Below are positions 19,827 to 28,195 of a stretch of DNA of 64,000 nucleotides, one piece after another. The DNA comes from Paenibacillus sp. JJ-100. GTDB lineage: Bacteria > Bacillota > Bacilli > Paenibacillales > Paenibacillaceae. The stretch's first letter is position 1; each line of letters starts with the position of its first letter. Below the pieces are notes generated by a model. The model worked only from the letters and a program-made list of their open reading frames with translations. It did not search any database and was not told the origin of the DNA. The stretch is from the NCBI RefSeq assembly GCF_948329825.1, contig NZ_CAOJCM010000005.1, positions 150,914 to 214,913 of the forward strand, read 5' to 3'. Made by a program: the position numbers and the translations under genes.

Positions 19827-20618
19827 ATGGCAAAAACGCTGTTGCGATTAATGACCGAGCTTTCCTCGCGCAAATGGATCTCCCGGACCGTGGGAGCTTT
19901 CTCCAAAAGCCGGGGTAGCAAAGCATTTATCCCATATTTTGTTCGGACCTACAACATCCCTGTACAGGAAGCCGAGAAAGATTGGAAGGAATATCGTTCG
20001 CTGAATGATTTCTTCACCCGCAAACTAAAACCGGGGATGCGCCCGCTTGACCTTTCAGAACACGCCCTGATTAGTCCCGTCGACGCCAAAATTACGGCTG
20101 CCGGTCCGGTATCAGCAGGAACACTCCTGAATGTGAAGGGGCAAAATTATACACTTGCTGAATTATTAAACCATTCTCCTCATCTCGAGAAGTATAAGCA
20201 CGGTTACGGATTTGTGCTCTATCTTAGCCCTCGCGACTATCACCGCATTCATGCACCTGTGACTGGACGCAAAATCGAGAGTGAGCACGTCAAAGGCAAA
20301 GTTTATCCTGTTAATGACTTTGGGCTAACTCATATGAAGTCGGTGCTCAGCCGTAATGAACGGCTTATTACCTATATTGAGCATGATTATGGTGAGGTGG
20401 CTCTCGTCAAAGTTGGTGCAATGAATGTTAGTAGTATTCAATATGCAGATACCGATACGAGTTCCTGGGCACAAGGAGATGACCTCGCCTACTTCGAGTT
20501 CGGCTCTACCGTTGTACTTCTTATGCAAACAGACACCTTCGAACCGGCACCAGACCTACAGCCAGGAGATTCGGTTAAAATGGGGACTCTGCTTGGTCGT
20601 CTGAAACCCAAACATTAA
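19827..20618 (+). CDS. psd: Phosphatidylserine decarboxylase proenzyme
   Basis: Converts phosphatidylserine to phosphatidylethanolamine at the membrane. The 263-residue proenzyme carries the self-cleavage motif FGST near residue 231 (Ser becomes the pyruvoyl group; the family motif is usually LGST), the catalytic Asp in SPVDAKI and the His in YHRIHAPVTG. Start ATG 19827 follows AAGGGGGATATTC; an upstream ATG at 19758 in the same frame lacks a site. It is followed by a strong terminator at 20640, so it ends a transcript with the YheC/YheD gene. Confidence 0.93.
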   Translation: MAKTLLRLMTELSSRKWISRTVGAFSKSRGSKAFIPYFVRTYNIPVQEAEKDWKEYRSLNDFFTRKLKPGMRPLDLSEHALISPVDAKITAAGPVSAGTLLNVKGQNYTLAELLNHSPHLEKYKHGYGFVLYLSPRDYHRIHAPVTGRKIESEHVKGKVYPVNDFGLTHMKSVLSRNERLITYIEHDYGEVALVKVGAMNVSSIQYADTDTSSWAQGDDLAYFEFGSTVVLLMQTDTFEPAPDLQPGDSVKMGTLLGRLKPKH

Positions 20619-20639
20619 CCATTGTTGGTATACGCAGAC

Positions 20640-20690
20640 AAAGAGGATGGCGCTGCACCTTAATCAGGTGTAACGCCATCCTCTTTATTC
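20640..20690 (+). terminator. Terminator after psd
   Basis: AAAGAGGATGGCG pairs with CGCCATCCTCTTT around an inner GCACC/GGTGT stem; the tail is TTTATTC. Confidence 0.85.
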
Positions 20691-20813
20691 ATGCCTTATT
20701 AAGGATATGACTGCAAAACTAACGTTCGTTCATGAAATACTGCGCTAACTATAACTTCATGTATACGGACATCGCGAATGTTTACTTCGCCTTATTGGCA
20801 TGTCAATAGCTCG

Positions 20814-20933
20814 TTAAAACCATACATCCTGAGGTTCTTCCACCGGTCTCAGTCGGCGCATACGATTCCGATAAATACTGTATCCCTTCATGGAATTTCT
20901 GCGGCTACGGACCCGACGTTTTCTTCTGATCAT
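20814..20933 (-). CDS. Small arginine-rich protein (39 residues)
   Basis: ATG 20933 (or the GTG just before, 20936) follows GAAGGGGGAACAT, a good ribosome site, and the frame gives MIRRKRRVRSRR at the start and EEPQDVWF at the end. Eleven of the first 30 residues are Arg. Such small basic proteins can bind nucleic acid or spore DNA, but I do not recognise the family and infer no function. It is separated from the AraC gene by about 90 bp on the same strand. Confidence 0.5.
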   Translation of the reverse strand: MIRRKRRVRSRRNSMKGYSIYRNRMRRLRPVEEPQDVWF

Positions 20934-21026
20934 CACATGTTCCCCCTTCTAAGGTCATCTGGAATGCTAGTTACTTACCCGGGCAATCCAGCAATGAAAC
21001 GATGTGATATGGGTTTGAATGTGTTT

Positions 21027-21812
21027 TTAACGAATCTCTGATGGACTTTTACCCGTGTACTGCTTGAACTGACGACTGAAGAAAAAGATGTCCCGATATC
21101 CTAATGCATCTGCAACCTCTGTCACATTCATTCCGGTATATACCAAGAGATGTTCTGCCCGCTCGATGCGCATACGAATAATATGAGACTGTACAGATGA
21201 TCCAATCAGTTCTTTGAACTTGATAGAAAAGTAACGTGGTGACAGACCGGCCCGTGCTGCCAGATCTTCTACACGATGGGTAATTCCGGGATGTTGACGA
21301 ACATAATTCGCAACCTCCTGAATGACATCGGATAACTGGTTGCTCACCTTTTTCTCAACGGGCTCTTCCGTATCCGCGCGTAATAAATGAATCATCAACT
21401 GCTTCAGAATCAGCTTACTCTCCTCATCACGTCCGTACACATCCGATAAAAATAGCCGAACGTACCGTGCTAGCAAATGCTCGAATTCCACCGTTTCTTG
21501 GAGTTCACGATAAGACTGAGGCACGTCAACGACGGGCCCGTCCACATCAAAGTGAATATACGTCAGCACAAGTGGTTTCTGCCTATTATGCGTTGCACTT
21601 GTATGATCCCCGGGACGGAACAGGAAACAGCTTCCTTTACCTACCTCGTAAGGCTGATCATTCAAAATAACGGTCCCTTCACCACTCCACACATAAAATA
21701 AATCATAATTTTGCATTGGTTTTTCCCGTTTCTGCCATCTCCAGCCTGGTTCACAGACGATCTTGGCGACAGCAGGCAAAATTATAAATGATGACGGCGA
21801 TGCATGCAGCAT
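21027..21812 (-). CDS. AraC-family transcriptional regulator with N-terminal cupin
   Basis: A 261-residue regulator. Residues 1-150 form an AraC-type sugar-binding cupin (YDLFYVWSGEGTVIL, FLFRPGDHTSATHN); the C-terminal two helix-turn-helix motifs are in VEDLAARAGLSPRYFSIKFKELIG and MNVTEVADALGYRDIFFFSRQFKQYTGKSP. ATG 21812 after GGGGGAATGGCGAT is chosen; a TTG seven codons upstream overlaps that ribosome site. No target gene is evident beside it. Ligand unknown. Confidence 0.9.
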   Translation of the reverse strand: MLHASPSSFIILPAVAKIVCEPGWRWQKREKPMQNYDLFYVWSGEGTVILNDQPYEVGKGSCFLFRPGDHTSATHNRQKPLVLTYIHFDVDGPVVDVPQSYRELQETVEFEHLLARYVRLFLSDVYGRDEESKLILKQLMIHLLRADTEEPVEKKVSNQLSDVIQEVANYVRQHPGITHRVEDLAARAGLSPRYFSIKFKELIGSSVQSHIIRMRIERAEHLLVYTGMNVTEVADALGYRDIFFFSRQFKQYTGKSPSEIR

Positions 21813-21872
21813 ATCGCCATTCCCCCTTGACAATTAATCTCTATACACGCTTATCCCATTATACAGTGGAAT

Positions 21873-23336
21873 CTACCGAAACGAAAATGCACACTTTTCC
21901 CACGCAGTTCGCATTCGCTGTATGCCTTCTCGGATCACTGCTTGTTCCAGATGAGCAAACCCGAAACAAATGGCAGCATGTCCAGGCATCAATCGATACT
22001 GCTCTACATCCCGGAACAACACCCCCTGATCATGAGCATGTTGGGTGAATCGTTCATAACTTGCCTGATCTCCGTTCCAGACGGCATAGATTGTGAGACC
22101 CGAATCTCCAGGTTGCATCGTGAACGCTTGCGGCAGACAACGTCTCATCTCTTCCATAAAAAAATCATGCCGTTCCCCATACAATCGGGTTAGTCTCCGC
22201 AAATGTCGCATATATCCCCCTCTTGTCATGAACCTGGCTAATGCACGCTGTTCCAACAGCGCTGGTGAGACTGGTTCATACAATGCCTTGGCCGCAAGCA
22301 GAGGCTCCACAAGACTTCGAGGCAATACTGCATAACCTAATCGGAACGAAGCCGGCATCGTTTGAGAGAAAGAACCGATATATATTACACGTTGCTCACG
22401 GTCAAGTACCTTGAGCGGTTCGATCGGTCGTCCTCCCCAGCGAAACTCACTATCGTAATCATCTTCAACAATAACGGCATTTTGTTTGGACGCCCAGGAC
22501 AGCAACGCCCGTCTTCGTTCCAACCCGAGCACAGCTCCTGTCGGAAACTGGCGCGTCGGTGTAACAAATAACGTTTTGGCCTTCCACTCCTGCGGAATAA
22601 TGCCCTCCTCATCCACTTCAGCTGGAATCACCTGACCGCCACAGGATCTGACTGCATGCACGATGCCTTGATAACCTGGACTCTCCAGCACAACCGGACT
22701 GCCCTCAGTAATCAGCAACTGGCACAACAAGGTAATGCCCTGGATTGATCCACTGAATAGCACGATTTGAGAAGCCTCCGCCTGAATGCCGCGTGTCCAG
22801 CGGAGATGTGCAGCAATAGCTTCCCGCAGCTCTGGATCACCTGCTGCACCCTCTGGCTCCCGCCAGCCGCTGCGATGAACCGCAGCCAGCGCGCTTTTCC
22901 ACTCGGCTGCAGGAAAGTGTTCTGTGAGCAAACGCTGCATCCGAAAATTAATGACGGATTCATGGGCCGGTTGAACCTCTTCACGGGAGCGGGAGCGCTC
23001 CTGTTCTGCCCCTAGAGAAAGCAGCCGCTCACCCCATGAAGATAAAGATAATACCGCTTCGGTTTGAACGTGATGCTGTGAGGACAGGGATTCCGTAACA
23101 TAAGTTCCTTTTCCCGTATAAGCATGGACATACCCATCAGCCATCAGCATATCGTATACCTGGGCTACCGAACCCCGAGACATGTCGTACTGTGTTGCTA
23201 ATACACGTGTAGACGGCAGTCGTGCTCCTGCTTCCAGTGTGCCCGCATGAATTGCATCCCGCAGTGCATGATATAACGCCAGATATTTATAACGATGTTG
23301 AAGCTCATACGAGTCAAGCGGTAGCCATAATTCCAA
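21873..23336 (-). CDS. MocR/PdxR-type regulator (GntR helix-turn-helix fused to aminotransferase)
   Basis: About 487 residues: a winged helix of the GntR type at 15-80 (LPSTRVLATQYDMSRGSVAQVYDMLMADGYV) and a fold-type I aminotransferase domain from about 130, with VTPTRQFPTGAVL, VEDDYDSEFRW and the Lys-like region IYIGSFSQTMPASFRLGY. In this last motif the usual PLP-binding Lys after SFSK is Gln-Thr, so covalent PLP binding may be lost. Start TTG 23336 lies after AAGGAGGAGAGTTAC; an ATG at 23381 lacks a site. It is divergent from the flavin protein gene at 23533, a common regulator-target arrangement. Confidence 0.88.
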   Translation of the reverse strand: MELWLPLDSYELQHRYKYLALYHALRDAIHAGTLEAGARLPSTRVLATQYDMSRGSVAQVYDMLMADGYVHAYTGKGTYVTESLSSQHHVQTEAVLSLSSWGERLLSLGAEQERSRSREEVQPAHESVINFRMQRLLTEHFPAAEWKSALAAVHRSGWREPEGAAGDPELREAIAAHLRWTRGIQAEASQIVLFSGSIQGITLLCQLLITEGSPVVLESPGYQGIVHAVRSCGGQVIPAEVDEEGIIPQEWKAKTLFVTPTRQFPTGAVLGLERRRALLSWASKQNAVIVEDDYDSEFRWGGRPIEPLKVLDREQRVIYIGSFSQTMPASFRLGYAVLPRSLVEPLLAAKALYEPVSPALLEQRALARFMTRGGYMRHLRRLTRLYGERHDFFMEEMRRCLPQAFTMQPGDSGLTIYAVWNGDQASYERFTQHAHDQGVLFRDVEQYRLMPGHAAICFGFAHLEQAVIREGIQRMRTAWEKCAFSFR

Positions 23337-23532
23337 GTAACTCTCCTCCTTTTCCTGTCTTATGCAATCACATGTGCCCATTGTTCAACCGTTCATCACA
23401 ATTGGCCTATAAAAATGAATGTAAATTGGATCTATTTTACTGTCAATATACGTTCTATAGTTATTTCCATGATAAACGACTTCGCTATACAATGCGCTAA
23501 CATTTCTAATCTTAAATAATGGGGGAAAACAC

Positions 23533-24150
23533 ATGAGACGCAAAGAATTTTCAATAGAAGAGGAACAGGAAATCATCACATTTCTAGATCAAAGTTCCTT
23601 CGGGTATCTGGGAACGGTCAGTCCAGACGGGGAACCGAGAGTAACTCCGCTGAATTTTATATATATGGATGGATGTTTTTACTTTCATGGCAGTCTTGCT
23701 GGGGAAAAGATGAAACAGATCAAAAAGCATTCGTCCGTCAGCTTTACCGTGGCAGAGGAGTTTTCGCTGATTCCTTCCTTTTTCAGTGATCCCGAACTGG
23801 CTTGTCCGGCAACCTCCTTCTTCAAAAGCGTAATGGCTTCTGGTCAGGCAGAGCCTGTAGAGGAGCTGGATCTAAAGGGTAAAGTGTTACAGCGTTTCAT
23901 GGAGAAACTTCAGCCACAAGGTGGTTATGTACCCATTGATGCAGCAGATAACCGTTACAGGGGCCAGCTCAAAGCCGTTGCTGTCGTGCGGATTGTACCA
24001 GAGCGAATCAGTGCCAAGTTTAAATTCGGACAAAATTTACAACCCGAACGATTTGATCATATCCGTAGTGAATTGCACAAACGAAACGAAGGCCGAGATC
24101 ATGAGACCGTTGATATGATGCGAAAATATTGCCCGTTCCATCAGCAGTAA
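23533..24150 (+). CDS. Pyridoxamine 5'-phosphate oxidase-like flavin-binding protein
   Basis: A 205-residue protein with the split beta-barrel of PNPOx/NimA-like proteins: FGYLGTVSPDGEPRVTPLNFIY near the start and FYFHGSLAGEKM near residue 50. It likely binds FMN or F420-like cofactor; the substrate is unknown. The C-terminus ends in CPFHQQ. Start ATG 23533 after TGGGGGAAAACAC. It is probably controlled by the divergent MocR-type gene, 196 bp away; this is inference from arrangement. Confidence 0.85.
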   Translation: MRRKEFSIEEEQEIITFLDQSSFGYLGTVSPDGEPRVTPLNFIYMDGCFYFHGSLAGEKMKQIKKHSSVSFTVAEEFSLIPSFFSDPELACPATSFFKSVMASGQAEPVEELDLKGKVLQRFMEKLQPQGGYVPIDAADNRYRGQLKAVAVVRIVPERISAKFKFGQNLQPERFDHIRSELHKRNEGRDHETVDMMRKYCPFHQQ

Positions 24151-24317
24151 GCTGTGAAAACGGAGTTAGAGAATTTGTTCCAATCCCATATTCTCACTTT
24201 CACAACAACGCGGTGAAGTAATATAACTGTCATATTGCGTTATTTACGTGACGCGGCTATGTCAAGGTGATATAATGTTAGGCAGTTGAATCACATTGAC
24301 TTGGAAGGATGAAAAGT

Positions 24318-25616
24318 ATGAATACACTGGCTGAACAGTTGAACGAAAGTATTCAGAGCGGCAGCAGTCACGTTTACTCCATGCTGTCACAACTCGGCAA
24401 AGAAATTTATTTTCCTAAAGAAGGTATTTTAAGTCAATCTGCGGAAGCAGCAAGCCTAGCCAAGACCTATAATGCAACGATTGGTATCGCCCTAGAGGGT
24501 GGTGTACCGATGCATCTTCCTGTAATTCAAGAGAAGTTATCTGCATTCCAGCCAAAAGATCTGTATCCTTATGCTCCGCCTGCTGGTAAACCCGAATTGC
24601 GGACTGTATGGAGAGACAAAATGTTGAAGGAAACCCCTTCACTTGAAGGTAAATCATTCGGGAACCCGATTGTAACGAATGCATTAACACATGGACTAAG
24701 TATCGTAGCTGATCTGTTCACTGATGAAGGCGACGCTGTTATATATCCGGATAAAAACTGGGAAAATTACGAGCTGACTTTCGGAATTCGCCGTCATGGC
24801 CAGTTGATTCATTATCCATTGTTCGATGAGCAGATGAACTTTAATAGTGACGGACTGCTTGAAGCTTTGCTTGCACAGAAGGACAAGGGTAAAGCTATTG
24901 TACTGCTCAACTTCCCGAACAATCCGACCGGTTACACGCCAGGTGCTGCTGAAGCAGATGCCATCGTAGATGCCATTCGTCAAGCCGCGGAAGCTGGTGT
25001 AAATGTAGTTGCCGTTACGGATGATGCCTATTTTGGTCTGTTCTTTGAAGATTCCATTCATGAGTCTCTGTTCGGTAAGCTGGCCAACATTCATCCGCGT
25101 GTATTAACGGTGAAGATTGATGGAGCAACGAAAGAAGAGTTTGTGTGGGGCTTCCGAGTTGGTTTCATTACATTCGCCCATGAGGATGCTGACGTACTTC
25201 GTGCATTGGAACAAAAAGCGCTCGGCATCATTCGTGCAACCATCTCTAGCGGACCACATCCTTCACAGACGTTTGTTCTGGATGCGCTGAAGGCACCTGA
25301 GTTTGAAGCTCAGAAGCAAGAGAAGTTCGAGATTATGAAAGGCCGCGCTAACAAAGTTAAAGCAATTCTTGACAGCGGTAAATATGGAGAAGTATGGGAT
25401 TACTATCCGTTCAACTCCGGTTACTTTATGTGTCTGAAGTTGAAACACGTAGGTGCCGAAGAACTCCGTAGCCATCTGCTGCATCAATATGGCGTAGGTA
25501 CGATCGCACTGGGTGAGTCTGATCTTCGGATCGCCTTCTCCTGCATTGAAGAAAACAATCTGGAAGAATTGTTTGATACGGTCTACCAGGGCGTGCAGGA
25601 TCTGCAAAACAACTAA
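24318..25616 (+). CDS. Class I/II aminotransferase, PLP-dependent
   Basis: The 432-residue protein has the fold-type I features NFPNNPTGYTP near residue 200, the Asp of VTDDAYFGLFF and KIDGATKEEFVWGFRVGF, where Lys of the ATKEE segment is the likely PLP-binding residue. It most resembles aminotransferases of unassigned substrate that are common in Bacillota. ATG 24318 is preferred over the ATG at 24309, which touches GGAAGG. It is a single-gene transcript ended by the terminator at 25656. Confidence 0.85.
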   Translation: MNTLAEQLNESIQSGSSHVYSMLSQLGKEIYFPKEGILSQSAEAASLAKTYNATIGIALEGGVPMHLPVIQEKLSAFQPKDLYPYAPPAGKPELRTVWRDKMLKETPSLEGKSFGNPIVTNALTHGLSIVADLFTDEGDAVIYPDKNWENYELTFGIRRHGQLIHYPLFDEQMNFNSDGLLEALLAQKDKGKAIVLLNFPNNPTGYTPGAAEADAIVDAIRQAAEAGVNVVAVTDDAYFGLFFEDSIHESLFGKLANIHPRVLTVKIDGATKEEFVWGFRVGFITFAHEDADVLRALEQKALGIIRATISSGPHPSQTFVLDALKAPEFEAQKQEKFEIMKGRANKVKAILDSGKYGEVWDYYPFNSGYFMCLKLKHVGAEELRSHLLHQYGVGTIALGESDLRIAFSCIEENNLEELFDTVYQGVQDLQNN

Positions 25617-25655
25617 ATGATTACCGTCTATACTAGACGTTTTGATGAACAGAAC

Positions 25656-25703
25656 CCTTTGGAGCCTACTGCGAAAGCAGTCTCAGCTCCAAAGGATTTT
25701 TCC
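25656..25703 (+). terminator. Terminator after the aminotransferase gene
   Basis: CCTTTGGAGC pairs with GCTCCAAAGG, with an inner CTGC-GAAA-GCAG stem, and is followed by ATTTTTCC. Confidence 0.85.
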
Positions 25704-25852
25704 ACTCTGTCTTGCCTACATTACAACTTTTTTTTAAGGAAAAGTGTCATGTACATCTTATGGTTTTCGCCGTGACATCTATATCTTTTCCCGGACAGAA
25801 GCCCAAAACACGGATGAACGGGCTGAGGCCCAATCAGCCTAACCCCAAAGCA

Positions 25853-25861
25853 CATAATATA
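25853..25861 (+). promoter_or_regulatory. Possible sigma-K/sigma-E type -10 element
   Basis: CATAATATA fits the sigma-K -10 consensus CATANNNTA and lies 50 bases before the start of the YjcZ-type gene. A matching -35 is not convincing. Confidence 0.35.
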
Positions 25862-25910
25862 CGATGTACGCAAGGGCGTGCCAAACCATCACTCGAAAGG
25901 GGTATGACCC

Positions 25911-26042
25911 ATGTCCCAAGTTGAAGATACAAGAGGCGGATACGGATACGGATACGGCGGCGTTGGAGGATTCACAAACATTGGTGCCATTCTGGTACTG
26001 TTCATCTTGCTCGTAATCATCACAAAATCGTTCCTCTACTAA
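25911..26042 (+). CDS. YjcZ family small sporulation protein
   Basis: A 43-residue protein: a polar head, the repeat GYGYGYGG, then a single hydrophobic segment (GAILVLFILLVIITKSFLY). This is the layout of YjcZ-type proteins, small hydrophobic spore components of unknown role. ATG 25911 follows AAAGGGGTATGACCC. A strong hairpin follows. Confidence 0.85.
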   Translation: MSQVEDTRGGYGYGYGGVGGFTNIGAILVLFILLVIITKSFLY

Positions 26043-26096
26043 TAAGCCGTCTATGGTTACACCCCTGACATCATGAGTTCACATAACGTAAACCCA

Positions 26097-26143
26097 AAAA
26101 GAAGGGTATTTCCGGGCTATACCTGGAAATACCCTTCTTTTGA
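26097..26143. terminator. Terminator between YjcZ gene and EcsB-type gene
   Basis: AAAGAAGGGTATTTCC pairs with GGAAATACCCTTCTTT; A and T runs on each side suit both strands, serving the two converging genes. Confidence 0.85.
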
Positions 26144-26197
26144 TATACAATGAAGCACAATGAAGGACAGATCATATATGATGCATGACATTCTGCT

Positions 26198-27415
26198 CTA
26201 CTCATCCTCTTCTTCTTTCAACCATTTGCTGCCCTGAGAGCGGCGCATCAACACAACTACCAGCACACCGAGTATGAGTGCACTACCTGTTACACCAAGT
26301 CCTTCTATTCCTGCAGCAAGCATCGGCAGCCACATGAGGAATAGAGCTATGATATGAAGCTGGAAAATGAAACCGAGCACCTGTGAGCGCCGGCCTTCTC
26401 CTGAGATCGGGTAGATCATAATCCAGAAGGATTCACCGTGGCTACGGCGCAGCACCCCAAGCTGTACACCTGTAAGTAGCAGGAAGAACAGAAATACCCC
26501 AACCCCGAAGTAACTACCTGCCGTCCACCAGGACAACAGCATACCCAGAACGATCAGACGTAGTACAATAGTGAATACTTCTGTTCGAATAAACGTTTTG
26601 GTCATGAGGTATCGATAGGCTTGCCCTGCGTTCCACGGAAGGCCATTTCCCCATTTGCTGAGCCAGCGTCGAGTGCTTACTTTCTGTCCAGACGAAGGCA
26701 CCTCTACGAACCAGCCGAGTGTCCTCATCACTCTACCCGCCTGTGTCTGCTCCACCTGAATGAGACGTTCCCAGGCGATCCGATGTTTAACCGGTACACG
26801 CAGTGCAACGATATAGACGGCAGCTAGCAGCAACAGGAACCACAGACTACGTAATGGAGGCTGCCATAGCCAAGCCGCAACAGCCAGAATCGCCAGTGCC
26901 CAGCGAAGTACCCGATACCCTTTGTAGGCTCCTGCCTGAACCATCCTTAGCTCTTGCCAAGCCCCATAACTGGATAGCACTTTCCATACTGCGAGAAACA
27001 GAATCGACCAGCCTAACGGCTTGGCCTCTGCATCTGCCCTTACATATAGCGGCCACAACGTAAGAAAAACGAGCAGCAGCCCCAGCATTTTATAAATAAC
27101 GCCTCGAACAAAGCTGTTCTTCAAATAGTCCTGCATCCGGTACTCCTGCGGCCGCAGGAAGACAATATCTGCCGGAAGCAGATATGTACGGTAACTACTT
27201 AGCAGAACAAGGGGTGCCAGCAGCATCAGAGCAATCCAGCGAATCGGAAATCCCACAGGAATGTTCTGTACAAACGATGTATACCAAGCAGAGAAAGCAA
27301 TGATCAGAAACAAAAAGACCATCGCTACACCACTCTGGATGACATAGCCCAGATAAGGAAGAATTCCATTCCAGAAACCTGTCCGACGTTGCTTCCATAA
27401 CAGCTTGAGATCCAT
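26198..27415 (-). CDS. ecsB: ABC transporter permease, EcsB-like
   Basis: A 405-residue membrane protein with many hydrophobic segments, starting MDLKLLWKQRR; the family partners EcsA and in Bacillus affects protein secretion and competence through intramembrane proteolysis. The hydrophilic loop around residues 240-270 and the C-terminal KWLKEEEDE are cytoplasmic candidates. The ATG 27415 lies one base after the stop of the ATPase gene (TAGTATG), so translation is coupled. Assignment rests on the ATPase neighbour and topology rather than on catalytic motifs. Confidence 0.78.
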   Translation of the reverse strand: MDLKLLWKQRRTGFWNGILPYLGYVIQSGVAMVFLFLIIAFSAWYTSFVQNIPVGFPIRWIALMLLAPLVLLSSYRTYLLPADIVFLRPQEYRMQDYLKNSFVRGVIYKMLGLLLVFLTLWPLYVRADAEAKPLGWSILFLAVWKVLSSYGAWQELRMVQAGAYKGYRVLRWALAILAVAAWLWQPPLRSLWFLLLLAAVYIVALRVPVKHRIAWERLIQVEQTQAGRVMRTLGWFVEVPSSGQKVSTRRWLSKWGNGLPWNAGQAYRYLMTKTFIRTEVFTIVLRLIVLGMLLSWWTAGSYFGVGVFLFFLLLTGVQLGVLRRSHGESFWIMIYPISGEGRRSQVLGFIFQLHIIALFLMWLPMLAAGIEGLGVTGSALILGVLVVVLMRRSQGSKWLKEEEDE

Positions 27416-27416
27416 A

Positions 27417-28169
27417 CTAATCCCTGCCTTGTACGAGGGAATAGAACATATGCTCCAGCGGTGTGTCAGACTCCCCGAACTGCGTGCGTAATTCATTCAG
27501 TGTACCTTGTGCAATTACATGTCCACGATGCAACACAACAAAACGATCACAATAATTTTCAATCGTCGACAAAATATGTGAACTCAGCAATATGGAAGAC
27601 CCGGCTGCTTTCATCTCCAACATAAAATCAAGCAGGGAACGAATCCCCAGAGGGTCTAGCCCCAGAAAAGGCTCATCAATAATGTAGAGAGGCGGGCCCG
27701 CTACAAACGCACACATAATCATGACCTTTTGCCGCATCCCTTTGGACAGGTGCGTGGACAGACTTGTGCTTTTCTCATTCATGCGGAACAATTTCAGCAG
27801 CTTCTCTGTCCGTTGTTTGAAATCTGCCTCGGACACATTATACGCTCTGGCTGTAAACTCTAAGTGTTCCATGACCGTCATTTCATCATATAACTCGGGA
27901 GATTCCGGGACAAAGGCCATCGCGGATTGATAAATCTGTGCGTCCTCATCCCGCTTTTTCCCCATCACCCGAACCTCTCCCTGCTGGGGAGTCATCAGGC
28001 CAAGAATGTGTTTCATGGTTGTGCTTTTGCCAGCGCCGTTCAGTCCGATTAGTCCGACCATTTCTCCGCGTCCAACCTCCAGATTAATGCCATGAAGCAC
28101 CGGCCGTTTGGCACTATATCCTCCACTAAGCCCGCTGATTTGCAGCACAGGCGATTGAACGTTCTCCAT
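27417..28169 (-). CDS. ecsA: ABC transporter ATP-binding protein, EcsA-like
   Basis: A 250-residue ATPase with Walker A GLNGAGKST near residue 44, Q-loop region AFVPESPELYDEMTV, signature LSKGMRQK, Walker B LYIIDEPFLGLDP and the switch His in SSHILST. It should energise the permease encoded directly downstream. ATG 28169 follows AAAGGGGTGCAGCGATAG. The helicase gene precedes it by 26 bp on the same strand, so the three may be cotranscribed. Confidence 0.88.
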   Translation of the reverse strand: MENVQSPVLQISGLSGGYSAKRPVLHGINLEVGRGEMVGLIGLNGAGKSTTMKHILGLMTPQQGEVRVMGKKRDEDAQIYQSAMAFVPESPELYDEMTVMEHLEFTARAYNVSEADFKQRTEKLLKLFRMNEKSTSLSTHLSKGMRQKVMIMCAFVAGPPLYIIDEPFLGLDPLGIRSLLDFMLEMKAAGSSILLSSHILSTIENYCDRFVVLHRGHVIAQGTLNELRTQFGESDTPLEHMFYSLVQGRD

Positions 28170-28195
28170 CTATCGCTGCACCCCTTTCATCCAAA

